The notes beneath the pieces are model-generated. The model was not told the origin of the DNA. It was given only the letters and a program-made list of their open reading frames with translations, and did no database searches. From contig NZ_VCGX01000002.1 of assembly GCF_007671655.1 (NCBI RefSeq), positions 558,001-622,000 on the forward strand: 64,000 bases of DNA. The letters run 5' to 3'. Made by a program: the position numbers and the translations under genes. The stretch comes from Marinobacter piscis (GTDB lineage Bacteria > Pseudomonadota > Gammaproteobacteria > Pseudomonadales > Oleiphilaceae). Of the stretch, positions 37,172 to 47,369 are shown piece after piece (the stretch's first letter is position 1; every line of letters begins with the position of its first letter).

Positions 37172-39316
37172 ATGGCTAAAAATCCACATACTCAAAGTAA
37201 TTCCGGACCGGCTAACGACACCGGAAAAACCCACGAAAACAGCAAAAACGAGCAGCTGGAAGCTGTACGCTCCAATGCAGAAGAACACGATTTACGCACC
37301 AACCAGGGCGTGCGCATTTCAGATAACCACAACATTCTTAAGGCTGGCGAGCGTGGGCCAACGCTACTGGAAGACTTCATCTTCCGGGAGAAGATGAACC
37401 ACTTTGATAACGAGCGCATTCCGGAGCGCATTGTGCACGCACGTGGTGCCGCCGCCCACGGCTATTTCCAACCCTACGAAAACGCCGCCCAATACTCTAA
37501 AGCCGGGTTGTTTCAGGATCCGGATAAAAGAACACCCGTATTTACCCGTTTTTCAACGGTGCAAGGATCCCGGGGATCGAACGACACGGTTCGCGATGTA
37601 CGCGGCTTCGCGGTAAAATTCTACACTGACGAAGGTAACTGGGATCTGGTCGGCAATAATATCCCCGTGTTCTTTATACAGGATGCCAACAAGTTTCCGG
37701 ATTTTGTTCATGCGGTGAAGCCCGAGCCGCATAATGAAATCCCGCAGGGGCAGTCGGCCCACGACACGCTTTGGGATTTTGTTTCCCTGATGCCAGAAGC
37801 CACACACGCAATTCTCTGGACCATGTCAGACCGGGCCTTCCCCCGGCATTTCCGCTCGATGGAAGGGTTTGGGGTACACACCTTTCGCCTGATCGACAAA
37901 CAAGAAAAGTCGCGCTTTGTTAAGTTTCACTGGAAACCTCTAGCGGGTACATGTTCGCTGGTATGGGACGAAGCTCAAAAACTCTGGGGGAGAGACCCGG
38001 ACTTTAACCGCCGCGGAATGTGGGAAGACATTGAAAATGGAGATTTTCTTGAATGGGAATTGGGTATTCAAGTCATTGAAGAGGAAGATGAGCACTCATT
38101 CGCCTTCGACATCCTTGATGCCACCAAACTTATTCCGGAGGAGCAGGTTCCTGTGGTCCCAATCGGAAAAATGGTGCTTAACCGCAATCCCGATAACTAT
38201 TTTTCCGAGACAGAACAGGTAGCTTTCAGTCCCGGTCATATAGTTCCCGGTATTGATTTTTCCAATGACCCACTGTTACAGGGCAGGCTTTTCTCCTACC
38301 TGGACACTCAGATGCTCCGTCTCGGCGGGCCCAACTTTCACGAGATCCCGATCAACCGCCCCGTATGTCCGTTTCATAACAACCAGCGGGATAGTATGCA
38401 CCGCCAAACTATCAATACCGGCCAGGCCTCTTACGAGCCCAACTCTATTGATGGCGGTTGGCCGAAGGAAACGCCCGCAGGCCCGGAGAATGGCGGTTTT
38501 GAAAGCTACCATGAGCGGGTGAATGCCAACAAAGTACGAGCCCGAAGCAACTCGTTTGGTGACCATTATTCCCAGGCCCAACTGTTCTGGAATAGCCAGA
38601 CTGAAGTTGAACAAGCACATATTATCGACGCTTATGTTTTCGAGTTGTCGAAAGTGCAGCGACCCTATATTCGCAAACGGGTTATTACCGAGATTTTGCC
38701 AAACATTTCGGGGCAACTCGCTCAGGCGGTCGGGGAAAAGCATGGCATAGAAGCGCCCTCTTCACCTACGGCGTCTGCTGATGAGCTGGGCAAAAGCTCG
38801 CTGGATGAGTCTCCGGCCCTTAGCTTGATGGCGCGCCTGCCCGGGAACATCAAATATCGCCACGTCGCGATTCTCGCGGCTGATGGGGTAGACGCCAATC
38901 AGATACGTCAGTTGCAGCAAAATCTCGAAGCCGAAGGTGCTAATGCGATGGTGATCACGCCATCCATGGCATCAATTAAAGGGACTGACGGAAGCCTTCT
39001 TGAAAGTGATGCCATGCTGAATGGCTTGCCATCGGTCACCATGGACGCGGTAATCGTTCCTGGGGGCAAAGACAGCGTCGCAGAGCTAGCAAAATCCGGT
39101 CAGGGTCGTTACTACCTGCAAGAAGCTTACAAGCATCTGAAGGTCATTATGCTTCTGGGCGAAGCCGAAGACTTACTTCATGCTGCAAACGTGCCTGAAG
39201 GTGAAGGAGTGTTCAAAGGTCAGAATATCGATGATCTATTTGATGACTTCAAAACTGCGCTTGGCCAACATCGAGTCTGGTCCCGTGACAACGCTGCTAA
39301 CGATGTTCCTGCCTGA
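37172..39316 (+). CDS. katE: Large-subunit catalase (HPII/KatE type)
   Basis: A 714-residue heme catalase with the extended N terminus and the C-terminal DJ-1/glutaminase-like domain of clade 2. The active-site His is in [14 protein letters not shown], the Asn in [17 protein letters not shown], and the proximal heme Tyr in [17 protein letters not shown]. The C-terminal domain has [14 protein letters not shown] and [18 protein letters not shown] lies seven bases before the ATG. It destroys hydrogen peroxide in the cytoplasm. It lies between the two copies of the repeat, next to the broken ectD, and is itself intact. Confidence 0.96.
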   Translation: MAKNPHTQSNSGPANDTGKTHENSKNEQLEAVRSNAEEHDLRTNQGVRISDNHNILKAGERGPTLLEDFIFREKMNHFDNERIPERIVHARGAAAHGYFQPYENAAQYSKAGLFQDPDKRTPVFTRFSTVQGSRGSNDTVRDVRGFAVKFYTDEGNWDLVGNNIPVFFIQDANKFPDFVHAVKPEPHNEIPQGQSAHDTLWDFVSLMPEATHAILWTMSDRAFPRHFRSMEGFGVHTFRLIDKQEKSRFVKFHWKPLAGTCSLVWDEAQKLWGRDPDFNRRGMWEDIENGDFLEWELGIQVIEEEDEHSFAFDILDATKLIPEEQVPVVPIGKMVLNRNPDNYFSETEQVAFSPGHIVPGIDFSNDPLLQGRLFSYLDTQMLRLGGPNFHEIPINRPVCPFHNNQRDSMHRQTINTGQASYEPNSIDGGWPKETPAGPENGGFESYHERVNANKVRARSNSFGDHYSQAQLFWNSQTEVEQAHIIDAYVFELSKVQRPYIRKRVITEILPNISGQLAQAVGEKHGIEAPSSPTASADELGKSSLDESPALSLMARLPGNIKYRHVAILAADGVDANQIRQLQQNLEAEGANAMVITPSMASIKGTDGSLLESDAMLNGLPSVTMDAVIVPGGKDSVAELAKSGQGRYYLQEAYKHLKVIMLLGEAEDLLHAANVPEGEGVFKGQNIDDLFDDFKTALGQHRVWSRDNAANDVPA

Positions 39317-39326
39317 TTATAGAGCA

Positions 39327-39360
39327 GCAGGCCCTGCACTGGGCACAACGCAGGGCCTGC
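39327..39360 (+). terminator. Hairpin after katE, abutting the repeat boundary
   Basis: GCAGGCCCTGC (39327-39337) and GCAGGGCCTGC (39350-39360) form a perfect 11-bp stem with a 12-base loop. There is no T-run after it, so it may be a Rho-independent-like terminator of low strength or an mRNA 3'-end stabiliser. Repeat copy B begins at the very next base. Confidence 0.6.
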
Positions 39361-39451
39361 GACTTTACGGTATTAAGTTGTAATTCTGCCCGCATCTGTG
39401 GAATCATTACCGCGGTAAATCACAACACTTCAGATATTAAGAGAGTGAACC

Positions 39452-39919
39452 ATGCGAAAATCACGTTTTTTTCTAGCCTTGGCAATGAGTGCCGCCGTTT
39501 CAGCACCCGCAGTGGCCCAGATGGATGTGGAGGATCAGATTGAGACCCGCCAGAGCGCATTTACGTTCGCTGCATGGAACATGGGCAAGATCAAGGCTCA
39601 GGCTGTTGATGGCGCTGTTGCCTACAACGAACAGCAAATGCTGGCGGCTGCCAACGCTATTGCATCCGTTGCAAATTCTGGCCTAGGCTCCCTCTTTGGT
39701 CCGGGTACTGCTCTGGACGAAAATGACAACACACGACTGAAGCCAGAGTTTTTCGATAAGCCGGACAGGGCCCGCGAAGTTGCTATTAACTTTGCCCAGG
39801 AAGCAACAAAGCTTCAGGAAATCGCAGCCAACGGTGCAGAAAAAGCCGCTGTCGCTGCTCAGTTCAGTGAAGTAGGCAAAACCTGCAAGGCCTGTCACGA
39901 CGACTTCCGCGCCGAGTAG
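39452..39919 (+). CDS. Cytochrome c' (copy B)
   Basis: A 155-residue paralogue of the protein at 34461, about 94% identical by eye. The same signal peptide and C-terminal CKACH heme motif are present. Substitutions are conservative and avoid the heme-binding end, suggesting both copies are under selection. Its own upstream region (39361-39451) is also duplicated, so the two are probably expressed alike. Confidence 0.9.
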   Translation: MRKSRFFLALAMSAAVSAPAVAQMDVEDQIETRQSAFTFAAWNMGKIKAQAVDGAVAYNEQQMLAAANAIASVANSGLGSLFGPGTALDENDNTRLKPEFFDKPDRAREVAINFAQEATKLQEIAANGAEKAAVAAQFSEVGKTCKACHDDFRAE

Positions 39920-39942
39920 TAAGCCTCACAAGCAGTCCCCGC

Positions 39943-40647
39943 TTACCACCCCAAATCGGGTGGTGGCGGTGGGGGTGGTGCCAGTAGCCCACCATTTGCT
40001 ACCCACACGGCAAACCCTGCAACTGCCAACGCCACAATTAACGCTAACAGACCACCTCCTGCCCTATCCCTGCCCTGTGTCTCTGTGACCTTTTTGCGAC
40101 CACTGATCATGGGCGTAACAAGATTGTCTTTTTTGATCAGCGTATAGAAAAACACACTGGCAACATGCAGGCCGATCAATCCATAAATATACCACTCTGT
40201 CTTCTTGTGCCAGGATGTGATTGTATCGTTCCAGGCAGAGGAAACTGCCCGGTAAAGGGGGCCATTAAACGCGATGGCATCCGTAGCAAACAATCCGGTA
40301 ACTGCCTGAAAGCCCAGCAAACCCAGCATCGCCAGGACGGACAGAGCGCCCAGCGGGTTGTGCCCCAAGCCTCGCCATTCACCTTTCAGATAGGCTGTAA
40401 TGGCCGCCGGGCCCGGAACGAACTGAACAAACCGCGCATAGGTTGAACCAACAACGCCCCACGCCAGCCGGAAACTGAGCAGGCCAACAATCGCCAGCCC
40501 CAGGCGCTCGTGCCAGACCATCCAGGTGCCACCCAGCTTTACCGATACCAGCGCGCCTGTCACTGCAAGTACCAGTAACCAGTGAAAAAGCCGGGTGGGC
40601 AAATCCCAAAGTGAGATCGACTTCATTTCCATTTCCTTATAAAACAT
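39943..40647 (-). CDS. Cytochrome b561-like membrane protein (copy B)
   Basis: A 234-residue paralogue of the protein at 34958. All heme-ligand histidines (LFHW, WHERLGL, SWHKKTEW, GLHVASVF) and the proline-rich tail are kept. Differences cluster in the cytoplasmic loop near residue 180 and in membrane segments. It is convergent with the copy-B cytochrome c' gene and divergent from the copy-B glutaredoxin-like gene, as in copy A. Confidence 0.87.
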   Translation of the reverse strand: MFYKEMEMKSISLWDLPTRLFHWLLVLAVTGALVSVKLGGTWMVWHERLGLAIVGLLSFRLAWGVVGSTYARFVQFVPGPAAITAYLKGEWRGLGHNPLGALSVLAMLGLLGFQAVTGLFATDAIAFNGPLYRAVSSAWNDTITSWHKKTEWYIYGLIGLHVASVFFYTLIKKDNLVTPMISGRKKVTETQGRDRAGGGLLALIVALAVAGFAVWVANGGLLAPPPPPPPDLGW

Positions 40648-40735
40648 CTACAGATTCGGGCAGTTGGCCCGATTGATACCTTTTTTGCTTTATACTGTGC
40701 GCCGGATTCCATGTATCAGATCAGAGGTTTATTCA

Positions 40736-41131
40736 ATGCGAGTCGTTATCCGTTATTTTTTCCGGACATTGCGCCTTATCTTGACGCCTTTCGTGCTGTT
40801 GAGCGAAAAACTGGGCGGAGGAAAACCCGTACAACGCAGCACTGAGGCTCAACAAAAAGTAGATGCGGCCTGTGAAAACCTGGCGTTGTATCAGTTCAAA
40901 ACCTGCCCCTTCTGCGTGAAGGTCCGCAAACAGATAGCGCGCCTGAACCTGAATATCGAGAAGCGTGATGCACAACACAACCAAACCCATCGCGCCGACC
41001 TTGAACAGGGCGGCGGCAATATTAAAGTGCCCTGCCTCCGCATTCGAAATGCAGATGGCAGCGAGCAATGGCTTTACGAGTCCAGTGACATCAATAACTG
41101 GCTGGAAGAGCGCTTCGGGAACACAGCCTGA
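40736..41131 (+). CDS. Glutaredoxin-like protein (copy B)
   Basis: A 131-residue paralogue of the protein at 35751, with the CPFC active site and VPCLRI segment unchanged; by eye only three residues differ (HRT/HRA, NTW/NNW and the last residues NVA/NTA). It converges on the complete epimerase gene, one base between stops. The start is set at the same ATG as in copy A; the frame also runs upstream. Confidence 0.88.
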   Translation: MRVVIRYFFRTLRLILTPFVLLSEKLGGGKPVQRSTEAQQKVDAACENLALYQFKTCPFCVKVRKQIARLNLNIEKRDAQHNQTHRADLEQGGGNIKVPCLRIRNADGSEQWLYESSDINNWLEERFGNTA

Positions 41132-41132
41132 A

Positions 41133-42140
41133 TCAGACCCGGAAAAACTCCCGGTACCAGTCAACGAAACGGGCAATCCCCTCTTCCACATCGGTTGCCG
41201 GCTTATACCCTACGTCATTGATCAGGTCATCAACGTCCGCGTAGGTAGCCGGCACATCGCCGGGCTGCATGGGCAGCAGGTTTTTCTGCGCTTTCTTACC
41301 CGTCCGTTCTTCAATAATTTCAATAAACCGGGACAGCTCAACCGGGTTATTGCTGCCGATGTTATAAATGCGATAAGGCGCTTTACTGGTACCCGGCTCC
41401 GGACTTTTTCCATCCCAGCCAGGGTTTGGTTGCGCTACCTGATCAAGTGTGCGAATAACGCCTTCAACGATATCATCAATGTAGGTGAAGTCACGCTTGT
41501 GGTTGCCATGGTTGAAGACATCTATGGGCTCGCCGGCAAGAATCTTTTTGGTGAAGATAAACAACGCCATGTCCGGACGTCCCCAGGGGCCATATACCGT
41601 AAAAAAGCGCAGGCCGGTGGTGGGTAACCCGTAGAGATGGCTGTAAGTATGCGCCATCAGCTCATTGGCTTTTTTCGACGCAGCATACAGGCTCAGAGGG
41701 TGATCCACATTGTCGTGGACAGAGAACGGCATGGTTTCATTAGCACCATACACAGAACTGCTGGAAGCATACACCAGGTGCTTAACACCATTATGGCGAC
41801 AGCCTTCAAGGATATTCATGAAACCAACAAGGTTGGCATCCACATAGGCGTTCGGGTTTTCCAGTGAATAACGCACACCGGCCTGGGCCGCCAGATGCAC
41901 AACCCGTTCGGGGCGATGTTTTTCAAAGATGTCTGCCATCACCGAGCGGTCGGCAACGTCCTCACGTACTTCAGTAAAGCCGGCGTGGCCGGTCAGACGC
42001 GCCAGCCGGGCTTCTTTGAGGTTAACATCGTAATAGTCATTAACATTATCAACGCCAATGACTTCGTCACCCCGGTCCAATAAACGAAGAGCCAGCTGAG
42101 AACCAATGAACCCTGCCGTGCCTGTTACCAGAATCTTCAA
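41133..42140 (-). CDS. NAD-dependent epimerase, probably UDP-glucuronate 4-epimerase
   Basis: A 335-residue extended SDR enzyme. The NAD-binding motif [12 protein letters not shown] is at residues 7-18; the catalytic set is SSSSVYG with YAASKKANE (YxxxK). [17 protein letters not shown] and [17 protein letters not shown] are typical of CapI/LpsL-type UDP-glucuronate 4-epimerases. The product, UDP-galacturonate, would feed LPS or EPS. The start is a TTG at 42140, with AAGGAG eight bases upstream. Its 3' 347 bp also occur as a remnant at 36148-36494. Confidence 0.9.
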   Translation of the reverse strand: MKILVTGTAGFIGSQLALRLLDRGDEVIGVDNVNDYYDVNLKEARLARLTGHAGFTEVREDVADRSVMADIFEKHRPERVVHLAAQAGVRYSLENPNAYVDANLVGFMNILEGCRHNGVKHLVYASSSSVYGANETMPFSVHDNVDHPLSLYAASKKANELMAHTYSHLYGLPTTGLRFFTVYGPWGRPDMALFIFTKKILAGEPIDVFNHGNHKRDFTYIDDIVEGVIRTLDQVAQPNPGWDGKSPEPGTSKAPYRIYNIGSNNPVELSRFIEIIEERTGKKAQKNLLPMQPGDVPATYADVDDLINDVGYKPATDVEEGIARFVDWYREFFRV

Positions 42141-42173
42141 GTTTTCGCTCCTTTTTTACAGCTCAGCCGGCAC

Positions 42174-42905
42174 TTAAAAAGTGACGCCAGCGCTTACAAA
42201 CGGTCCGTCGAGTTTCACATCAAAAACGTCGTCGCCGTCTTCGTAGTCCACGGCAATCTGACGGTAACCTGCGCGCAACTGCAACACTGAAATACGGTAT
42301 TGGCCATACACATTAAAATCGCGCATGGAGTCGCCGCTGTAGCTGATAAAGTTGCCCCCCGCGCCCACAGATGCGCCGGTAAATGGTAAATCGAAACGGG
42401 CTGAAATATAGCCCAAAGGCAACACAGCATCGGCTTCCGTGCGGCTTGACTGGGTTGAGTTTGTGCGGCTTTGCATCCTTAACTCACCAGAGAAATCACG
42501 TACTGTCAGTCCCAGGTCAAGATTTACCCAGTTATCCAGCACCTCGTAGTACAGGGTCAGATCCAGCTGTTCAAGATCCAGCTCGGAATACACCGTGCCC
42601 GGGTCTACACCATCATACTGTTGAGATAACTGTCCGCGCCCACTTTGCTGAATTTTTGTGTACGACAAGGCTACGTTGGGCAGCAGCGGCACCGGATGTT
42701 CAAGGTAAAGGCCGGCGTTGGCGTTACCGTCGTTATCCAGCCGCAGTTCGTCATCTACATCCACAGAGTTGCTGTCTTTGGCGACGTTTCCGGACAGATC
42801 TGAATCCCAGTAGCTCACACTGGCACCCAGGCCAAGGATATCCGCCTGAGCAAGAGGCGCGGCCAGGATCAAGAAGCTGCCTGTGGCAAGTGTCAGTTTA
42901 CGCAT
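42174..42905 (-). CDS. TIGR04219-like outer-membrane beta-barrel protein
   Basis: A 243-residue protein with a signal peptide (LATGSFLILAAPLAQA) followed by GLGASVSYWDSDLSG and repeated amphipathic strands, ending VSAGVTF with a C-terminal Phe for Bam-dependent insertion. The N-terminal pattern and length fit the TIGR04219 family of gammaproteobacterial barrels of unknown function. It follows purC on the same strand after 47 bp and may be co-transcribed. Confidence 0.82.
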   Translation of the reverse strand: MRKLTLATGSFLILAAPLAQADILGLGASVSYWDSDLSGNVAKDSNSVDVDDELRLDNDGNANAGLYLEHPVPLLPNVALSYTKIQQSGRGQLSQQYDGVDPGTVYSELDLEQLDLTLYYEVLDNWVNLDLGLTVRDFSGELRMQSRTNSTQSSRTEADAVLPLGYISARFDLPFTGASVGAGGNFISYSGDSMRDFNVYGQYRISVLQLRAGYRQIAVDYEDGDDVFDVKLDGPFVSAGVTF

Positions 42906-42952
42906 AAGAGTACACCTGTGGGTTTTTATCGTTTTGTGTTTACAGCTGGGTG

Positions 42953-43669
42953 TCAGTCAAAGTTGATTCCAAGACGACGTCCCACCTCTTCATAGGTTTC
43001 GATAACATCACCCAGACCCTGCCGGAAACGGTCCTTGTCCATTTTTTTGCGGGTTTCTTTATCCCAGACCCGACAACCGTCCGGGCTGAATTCGTCTCCC
43101 AGCACAATGTCATCGCCGCTACGGCCAAACTCAAGTTTGTAATCGACCAGGAGCATCCCGGCTTCATCAAACAGATTCTTCAGCACACTGTTGACCTTAT
43201 AGGTCAGCTCTTTCATGCGTGCAAGCTCGGCCTCGGTTGCCCAGTTGAAGCTGACAGCCAGGGATTCGTTAACCATCGGATCGTGCAACTCGTCGTCCTT
43301 CAGGAACAACTCATAGGTGGGCGGATTAAGCTCTAACCCTTCTTCCACACCAAGACGGCGGCACAGACTGCCCGCAGAAATATTCCGCACCACACATTCC
43401 ACAGGAATCATGTCCAGTTTCTTGACCAGTGACTCGGTAGCCGACAGCAGGCCCTCGTGGTGGGTAGGTATACCTGCGGCTTCGAGCTTTTCCATTACAA
43501 AGGCATTGAAGCGGTTATTAACCATTCCCTTGCGATTAAGCTGCTCTTTCTTTTCGCCGTCAAAGGCTGATGTATCATCACGAAACACAAGTACAAAACG
43601 CTCGGGGTCGTCAGTACGGAACACAGATTTTGCTTTACCTGCGTAGAGTTCTTCGCGTTTTTCCATCAT
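42953..43669 (-). CDS. purC: SAICAR synthetase PurC
   Basis: A 238-residue enzyme joining aspartate to CAIR in purine synthesis. Motifs are [16 protein letters not shown] at the N terminus, [43 protein letters not shown] and [17 protein letters not shown]. It is the third gene of dapA-bamC-purC, the same order as in E. coli (dapA-nlpB-purC). Confidence 0.97.
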   Translation of the reverse strand: MMEKREELYAGKAKSVFRTDDPERFVLVFRDDTSAFDGEKKEQLNRKGMVNNRFNAFVMEKLEAAGIPTHHEGLLSATESLVKKLDMIPVECVVRNISAGSLCRRLGVEEGLELNPPTYELFLKDDELHDPMVNESLAVSFNWATEAELARMKELTYKVNSVLKNLFDEAGMLLVDYKLEFGRSGDDIVLGDEFSPDGCRVWDKETRKKMDKDRFRQGLGDVIETYEEVGRRLGINFD

Positions 43670-43712
43670 AAATCTCCGGGACGGAGGCCTGTCGCACAGC
43701 CTCCTTTCTTGA

Positions 43713-44840
43713 TCAGTATAAGTAATCGAACAGCTGAGTCAGCGCGTCTTCGGCCTTCCTGTCGCCGTTGTAGTCGTCAGTAGTCTCTGCTGTCACATAC
43801 ACCTGGCCGTCACGCTCAGCCAGGCTGATCGTATGGGTATGGCGGGGCTTGTCTTTATTGCTGAACCAGCTGAACCAGCCCGGATCACGCTCATCGGCCG
43901 TACGGAAATCAACAAACAGCCAGCCTTCACTGCGGTTAAGGTCGAGGACCGGGTTATCCAGTTCAGTGAGTGCGCGGTTTACCTCAGCCCAGGCCCGACC
44001 GTAATCAAGGTCCATTCGTATGGACTGAGCCGTATCATTTTCAGACACCAGGTTAACCAGGGGTTTGGTTTCCATACCTGAAGCTGCACGGGAGAATGAT
44101 TTACTCTCTTCCCTGGCTTTCAGAAACTCACCAATATCTGCAAGCAGGCGTTTTTGCAGCGCCAGTCGGGCAGCGGACGGATCGCCAGTACTGCTCCAGG
44201 AAACCAGCTCTCCGGGCCAGCCGGTACTGTCGTCTGATTCGCCAGCAGACGTGAGCTTTCGCACCTGAATCTCTGTTGTCTTGCGCCGTACCCCGGGTGC
44301 TACGCGAACCTGCATGATGGCTTTAGGTTCAGCTGCTGTTGCGCTGGCAGGCTGTTCAGGTAACTCCAGAAGCTCGCGGGCGCGCATGCTGAAGTTTGCC
44401 AGCTCACTTTGCAACAGGCCAAGTTGCGGATTGTCACGGGCGACACCCAGGCCCTGCTCATTCATGTACGCTGTAACACCGGGCCAGATACGGCCGGGCA
44501 CATCGTTTATCAGCAGCCAGGCCCGACCATCGAGCTCCTCTATCACGTAATTCTCTTCAAGAATCTCAGAGGTCATGTCCGGCGGACGGGGGATATCAGA
44601 CGGATACATTTTACTGGCATCTGCCGGGTTGATCTGGCGAATGGGCATTGCCTGTGATATCCGGGAGCTATCGGCCGACTCTGGCAATGCCAGAGGCTCG
44701 CCCGGCTTTTCGTTCACATAGCGCTCAGATCTGTCTTCCAGCAGGCTGCAACCGGAGAGTGCAACAGCAATCAAGAGCCCGGACGCAGCGGCCACGGGGC
44801 GAAATGTACTGAACTTGCGGGCTCCTGAATGATCCTGCAT
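43713..44840 (-). CDS. bamC: BAM complex lipoprotein BamC
   Basis: A 375-residue outer-membrane lipoprotein with lipobox ALSGCS at about residue 30, followed by the disordered N-terminal segment that binds BamD ([13 protein letters not shown]). Two helix-grip domains follow (about residues 95-220 and 255-375). It is part of the BamABCDE machine that inserts outer-membrane proteins. It overlaps dapA by one base. The lipobox Cys lies about 31 residues in, so the signal is a little long; a later start could apply. Confidence 0.9.
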   Translation of the reverse strand: MQDHSGARKFSTFRPVAAASGLLIAVALSGCSLLEDRSERYVNEKPGEPLALPESADSSRISQAMPIRQINPADASKMYPSDIPRPPDMTSEILEENYVIEELDGRAWLLINDVPGRIWPGVTAYMNEQGLGVARDNPQLGLLQSELANFSMRARELLELPEQPASATAAEPKAIMQVRVAPGVRRKTTEIQVRKLTSAGESDDSTGWPGELVSWSSTGDPSAARLALQKRLLADIGEFLKAREESKSFSRAASGMETKPLVNLVSENDTAQSIRMDLDYGRAWAEVNRALTELDNPVLDLNRSEGWLFVDFRTADERDPGWFSWFSNKDKPRHTHTISLAERDGQVYVTAETTDDYNGDRKAEDALTQLFDYLY

Positions 44841-45718
44841 CAGAGTACTCCTGACTCTGCTAACGCTTCTTCAACCTCTGCATGGAACTTTTCGCTCAGC
44901 TGGGTCAGGGGCAACCGTATGCCCTCCCCGATCATACCCATGCGCTGAAGCGCCCATTTAACCGGTATCGGATTTGCTTCAAGGAACAGCTTGCGGTTAA
45001 GAGGCATCAGACGCTCATTCAGGCGCTCTGCCTCTTCGCGATTACCGGCAACGGCAGCCGCACACAGTTCAGCCATTCCTTTAGGAGCAACGTTAGCGGT
45101 CACTGAAACGTTACCCTGGCCGCCTGCCAGCATCAGTTCCGCCGCAGTGGCATCATCACCGGAATACACCGCAAGACGCCCGTCGAGCGCCTCAATGAGT
45201 TCGGCGCCCCTGGGAATATTGCCTGTGGCGTCTTTAATGGCAACAATGTTGGGAATATCTGCAAGGCGCAGAACCGTCTCGTTCAGCATGTCGCAGGCGG
45301 TTCGTCCGGGCACGTTATAAAGCATCTGGTTGATTCCAGGCACTGCCTCTGCAATGGTCTTATAGTGCTGATAGAGGCCTTCCTGAGTCGGCTTGTTGTA
45401 ATAAGGCACAACGAGCAGACAGGCGTCTGCCCCAAGCCTGTGGGCTTCGGTTGTCAGCTCGATAGCCTCCCGGGTACTGTTACCACCCGAACCGGCAATA
45501 ACCGGTATGCGTCCGTTCACGCGCTTGATGATATGACCAATTACCCGGCAGTGCTCTTTCTGGTCGAGTGTTGAAGACTCGCCGGTGGTTCCCACAGCAA
45601 CGATACCGTTTGTACCGCTTTCAATATGAAAGTCCACCAGTGCGTCCAGATGCTCCCAGTGAATATCACCGTTTGGATGCATGGGCGTGACCAGTGCGAC
45701 AAGGCTACCCGTAATCAT
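44840..45718 (-). CDS. dapA: 4-hydroxy-tetrahydrodipicolinate synthase DapA
   Basis: A 292-residue (beta/alpha)8 aldolase of class [10 protein letters not shown] holds the conserved Thr pair, [11 protein letters not shown] the Tyr and Arg of the active site, and [10 protein letters not shown] the Schiff-base Lys. It condenses pyruvate with aspartate semialdehyde in lysine and diaminopimelate synthesis. It begins the dapA-bamC-purC unit and is divergent from bcp across 74 bp. Confidence 0.97.
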   Translation of the reverse strand: MITGSLVALVTPMHPNGDIHWEHLDALVDFHIESGTNGIVAVGTTGESSTLDQKEHCRVIGHIIKRVNGRIPVIAGSGGNSTREAIELTTEAHRLGADACLLVVPYYNKPTQEGLYQHYKTIAEAVPGINQMLYNVPGRTACDMLNETVLRLADIPNIVAIKDATGNIPRGAELIEALDGRLAVYSGDDATAAELMLAGGQGNVSVTANVAPKGMAELCAAAVAGNREEAERLNERLMPLNRKLFLEANPIPVKWALQRMGMIGEGIRLPLTQLSEKFHAEVEEALAESGVL

Positions 45719-45792
45719 AAATGCTCCGTCCGAATAAAATGGATATGGTAATGTTGGGCACGAACTGACACAAGTGAATTAAAGGAGATCTC

Positions 45793-46260
45793 ATGTCATC
45801 TGTTGAATTGAATCAGCCTGTACCTGATTTTGAAGCACCAGCCACTGGTGATCAAACCATTCGCCTCGCAGATTTACGGGGTAAGAATGTGGTGATCTAC
45901 TTTTACCCGAAAAACAACACCCCCGGCTGTAACGCAGAGGGCGAAGACTTTCGGGATAACATGAAAGAATTCACTGAACTGGATACAGAAATTCTGGGCG
46001 TCTCACGGAACGGGCTCAGGGCCCATGAAAACTACCGGCAAAAGTTTGAGTTCCCGTTTCACCTGATCTCGGATAAAGAAGAGGAACTTTGCCGCCTGTT
46101 TGACGTTATCAAACTAAAAAAGCTCTACGGCAAAGAACATATGGGCATTGTACGCAGCACATTCCTGATTGACCGGGACGGCGTACTGCGTCAGGAGTGG
46201 CGCGGGGTCAAAGTGCCCGGGCACGTCGAGGAAGTGCTCGAGGCCGTGAAGGCACTCTGA
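45793..46260 (+). CDS. bcp: Peroxiredoxin of the Bcp/PrxQ family
   Basis: A 155-residue thiol peroxidase. YFYPKNNTPGCNAEGEDFRDN carries the peroxidatic Cys, presented here by its core NNTPGC. Many Bcp proteins have the resolving Cys five residues later (CxxxxC), but this one has Glu there, so it belongs to the subgroup using another thiol; the only other Cys seen is in ELCRLFDV. AAAGGAG precedes the ATG. It reduces peroxides in the cytoplasm. Confidence 0.93.
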   Translation: MSSVELNQPVPDFEAPATGDQTIRLADLRGKNVVIYFYPKNNTPGCNAEGEDFRDNMKEFTELDTEILGVSRNGLRAHENYRQKFEFPFHLISDKEEELCRLFDVIKLKKLYGKEHMGIVRSTFLIDRDGVLRQEWRGVKVPGHVEEVLEAVKAL

Positions 46261-46270
46261 GTCCGGGCGG

Positions 46271-47353
46271 CTACGCCTGATCCGGATCGGCTGAAGGAGG
46301 AGCCCCCTCCTTCACCGGCCACGCCGAAAAAACAGCTTTAAGCATGGTCGCCAGCGGAATAGCAAAGAAAACACCCCACAATCCCCATACACCCCCGAAA
46401 AACAGCACTGATATAATAATAAGAACCGGGTGCAGGTTATTCACCTCGGAAAACAGAACAGGTACGAGGACGTTGCCATCCAGGGCCTGGATAACTCCAT
46501 AGACCACCATCACCCATATAAAGTGCGTTCCCCAACCAAACGCAAACAGTGCGATCACTGCCACTGGAATCGTCACAACGGCCGCACCAATGTACGGAAT
46601 AACCACACTCAGACCGACCAAAAGCGAAAGCAGTGCAGTATACGGCAGCCCCAAAAGCTTGAAGGCAACGTATGTAGAGCCCCCGACTATCAGAATTTCA
46701 AGCGCTTTCCCCCGGACATATCTGGCCCACTGCAGATTCACCTCGTGCCAGATCTGGAGCATCATCGGGCGCTGAGGCGGCAACATCCTGGCAATGGCGT
46801 CGAGCAGCACCCCCCGGTCTTTAAGAAAAAAGAACACCAGTATCGGCACCAGCACCATGTAAATAAGCAGAGCTACAAGGTCGGGGATGCTCGACAATGA
46901 AAAGGAAACCAGCCACTGAGTCAGGTTTCCTACTTCTGTACTTACCTGCTGGTAGATATTACTGACTGCCTGGGTTGAAATAAGATGTGGATACTCTTCA
47001 GGCAGCAGAGCAAGATACGTCTGCAACTCTCGGATAATTCTGGGCGTTTCCCCTGCCAGTGTGCTGACCTGACTCCAGACAAGTGGTAACAGACCAAAGA
47101 TAAAACTTACCAGAACGCCCAGAAATACAAGAAACACAAGAAGGATGGCCAGCCCCTCGGGCACGCCGAGTTTGTTCAGCCGGGTAACAAGACCCTGCAA
47201 AATGAAGGCTATAATCAGGGATCCGATCACCGGTGCCAGCATGGCACCGAAGAGTACAAAAAAGACTGTGCCGGCTACCAGAATCAGGAAAAGAATGACA
47301 GCTTCGTCATCTGAAAAGTATTTATGTGCAAGACCGCGTAAAATTCTGACCAT
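46271..47353 (-). CDS. AI-2E/PerM-family transporter
   Basis: A 360-residue membrane protein with about seven to eight hydrophobic segments and a central soluble region, the pattern of the PerM/TqsA family. Conserved features include PVLVFFFLKDRG, the SVVIPYIGAAVVTIPVA segment and LVPVLFSEVNNLHPVLIIIS. Known members export autoinducer-2 or act as Na+/H+ antiporters; the substrate here is unknown. It converges with bcp (10-bp gap) and follows the tusA-like gene on the same strand. Confidence 0.87.
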   Translation of the reverse strand: MVRILRGLAHKYFSDDEAVILFLILVAGTVFFVLFGAMLAPVIGSLIIAFILQGLVTRLNKLGVPEGLAILLVFLVFLGVLVSFIFGLLPLVWSQVSTLAGETPRIIRELQTYLALLPEEYPHLISTQAVSNIYQQVSTEVGNLTQWLVSFSLSSIPDLVALLIYMVLVPILVFFFLKDRGVLLDAIARMLPPQRPMMLQIWHEVNLQWARYVRGKALEILIVGGSTYVAFKLLGLPYTALLSLLVGLSVVIPYIGAAVVTIPVAVIALFAFGWGTHFIWVMVVYGVIQALDGNVLVPVLFSEVNNLHPVLIIISVLFFGGVWGLWGVFFAIPLATMLKAVFSAWPVKEGAPPSADPDQA

Positions 47354-47369
47354 CAGGGACTCCGGAAAT

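Larger units (their letters stand above)
39361..41479. repeat. Right copy (B) of the 2.1-kb direct repeat
   Basis: The copy is homologous to 34370-36494 over its whole length, with a few small indels after the cytochrome c' gene. Here the epimerase gene continues past the repeat end to its start at 42140, so copy B seems to be in the undisturbed context. Confidence 0.93.

Noticed and set aside
34370..41479. Composite transposon or integron interpretation of the direct repeats
   Set aside because: The repeats carry ordinary metabolic genes, with no transposase, integrase, terminal inverted repeats or target duplication.
46292..46312. Strong GAAGGAGG/CCTCCTTC stem at the bcp-perM convergence as a terminator
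   Set aside because: It lies within the C-terminal codons of the AI-2E family gene and has no T-run on either side.
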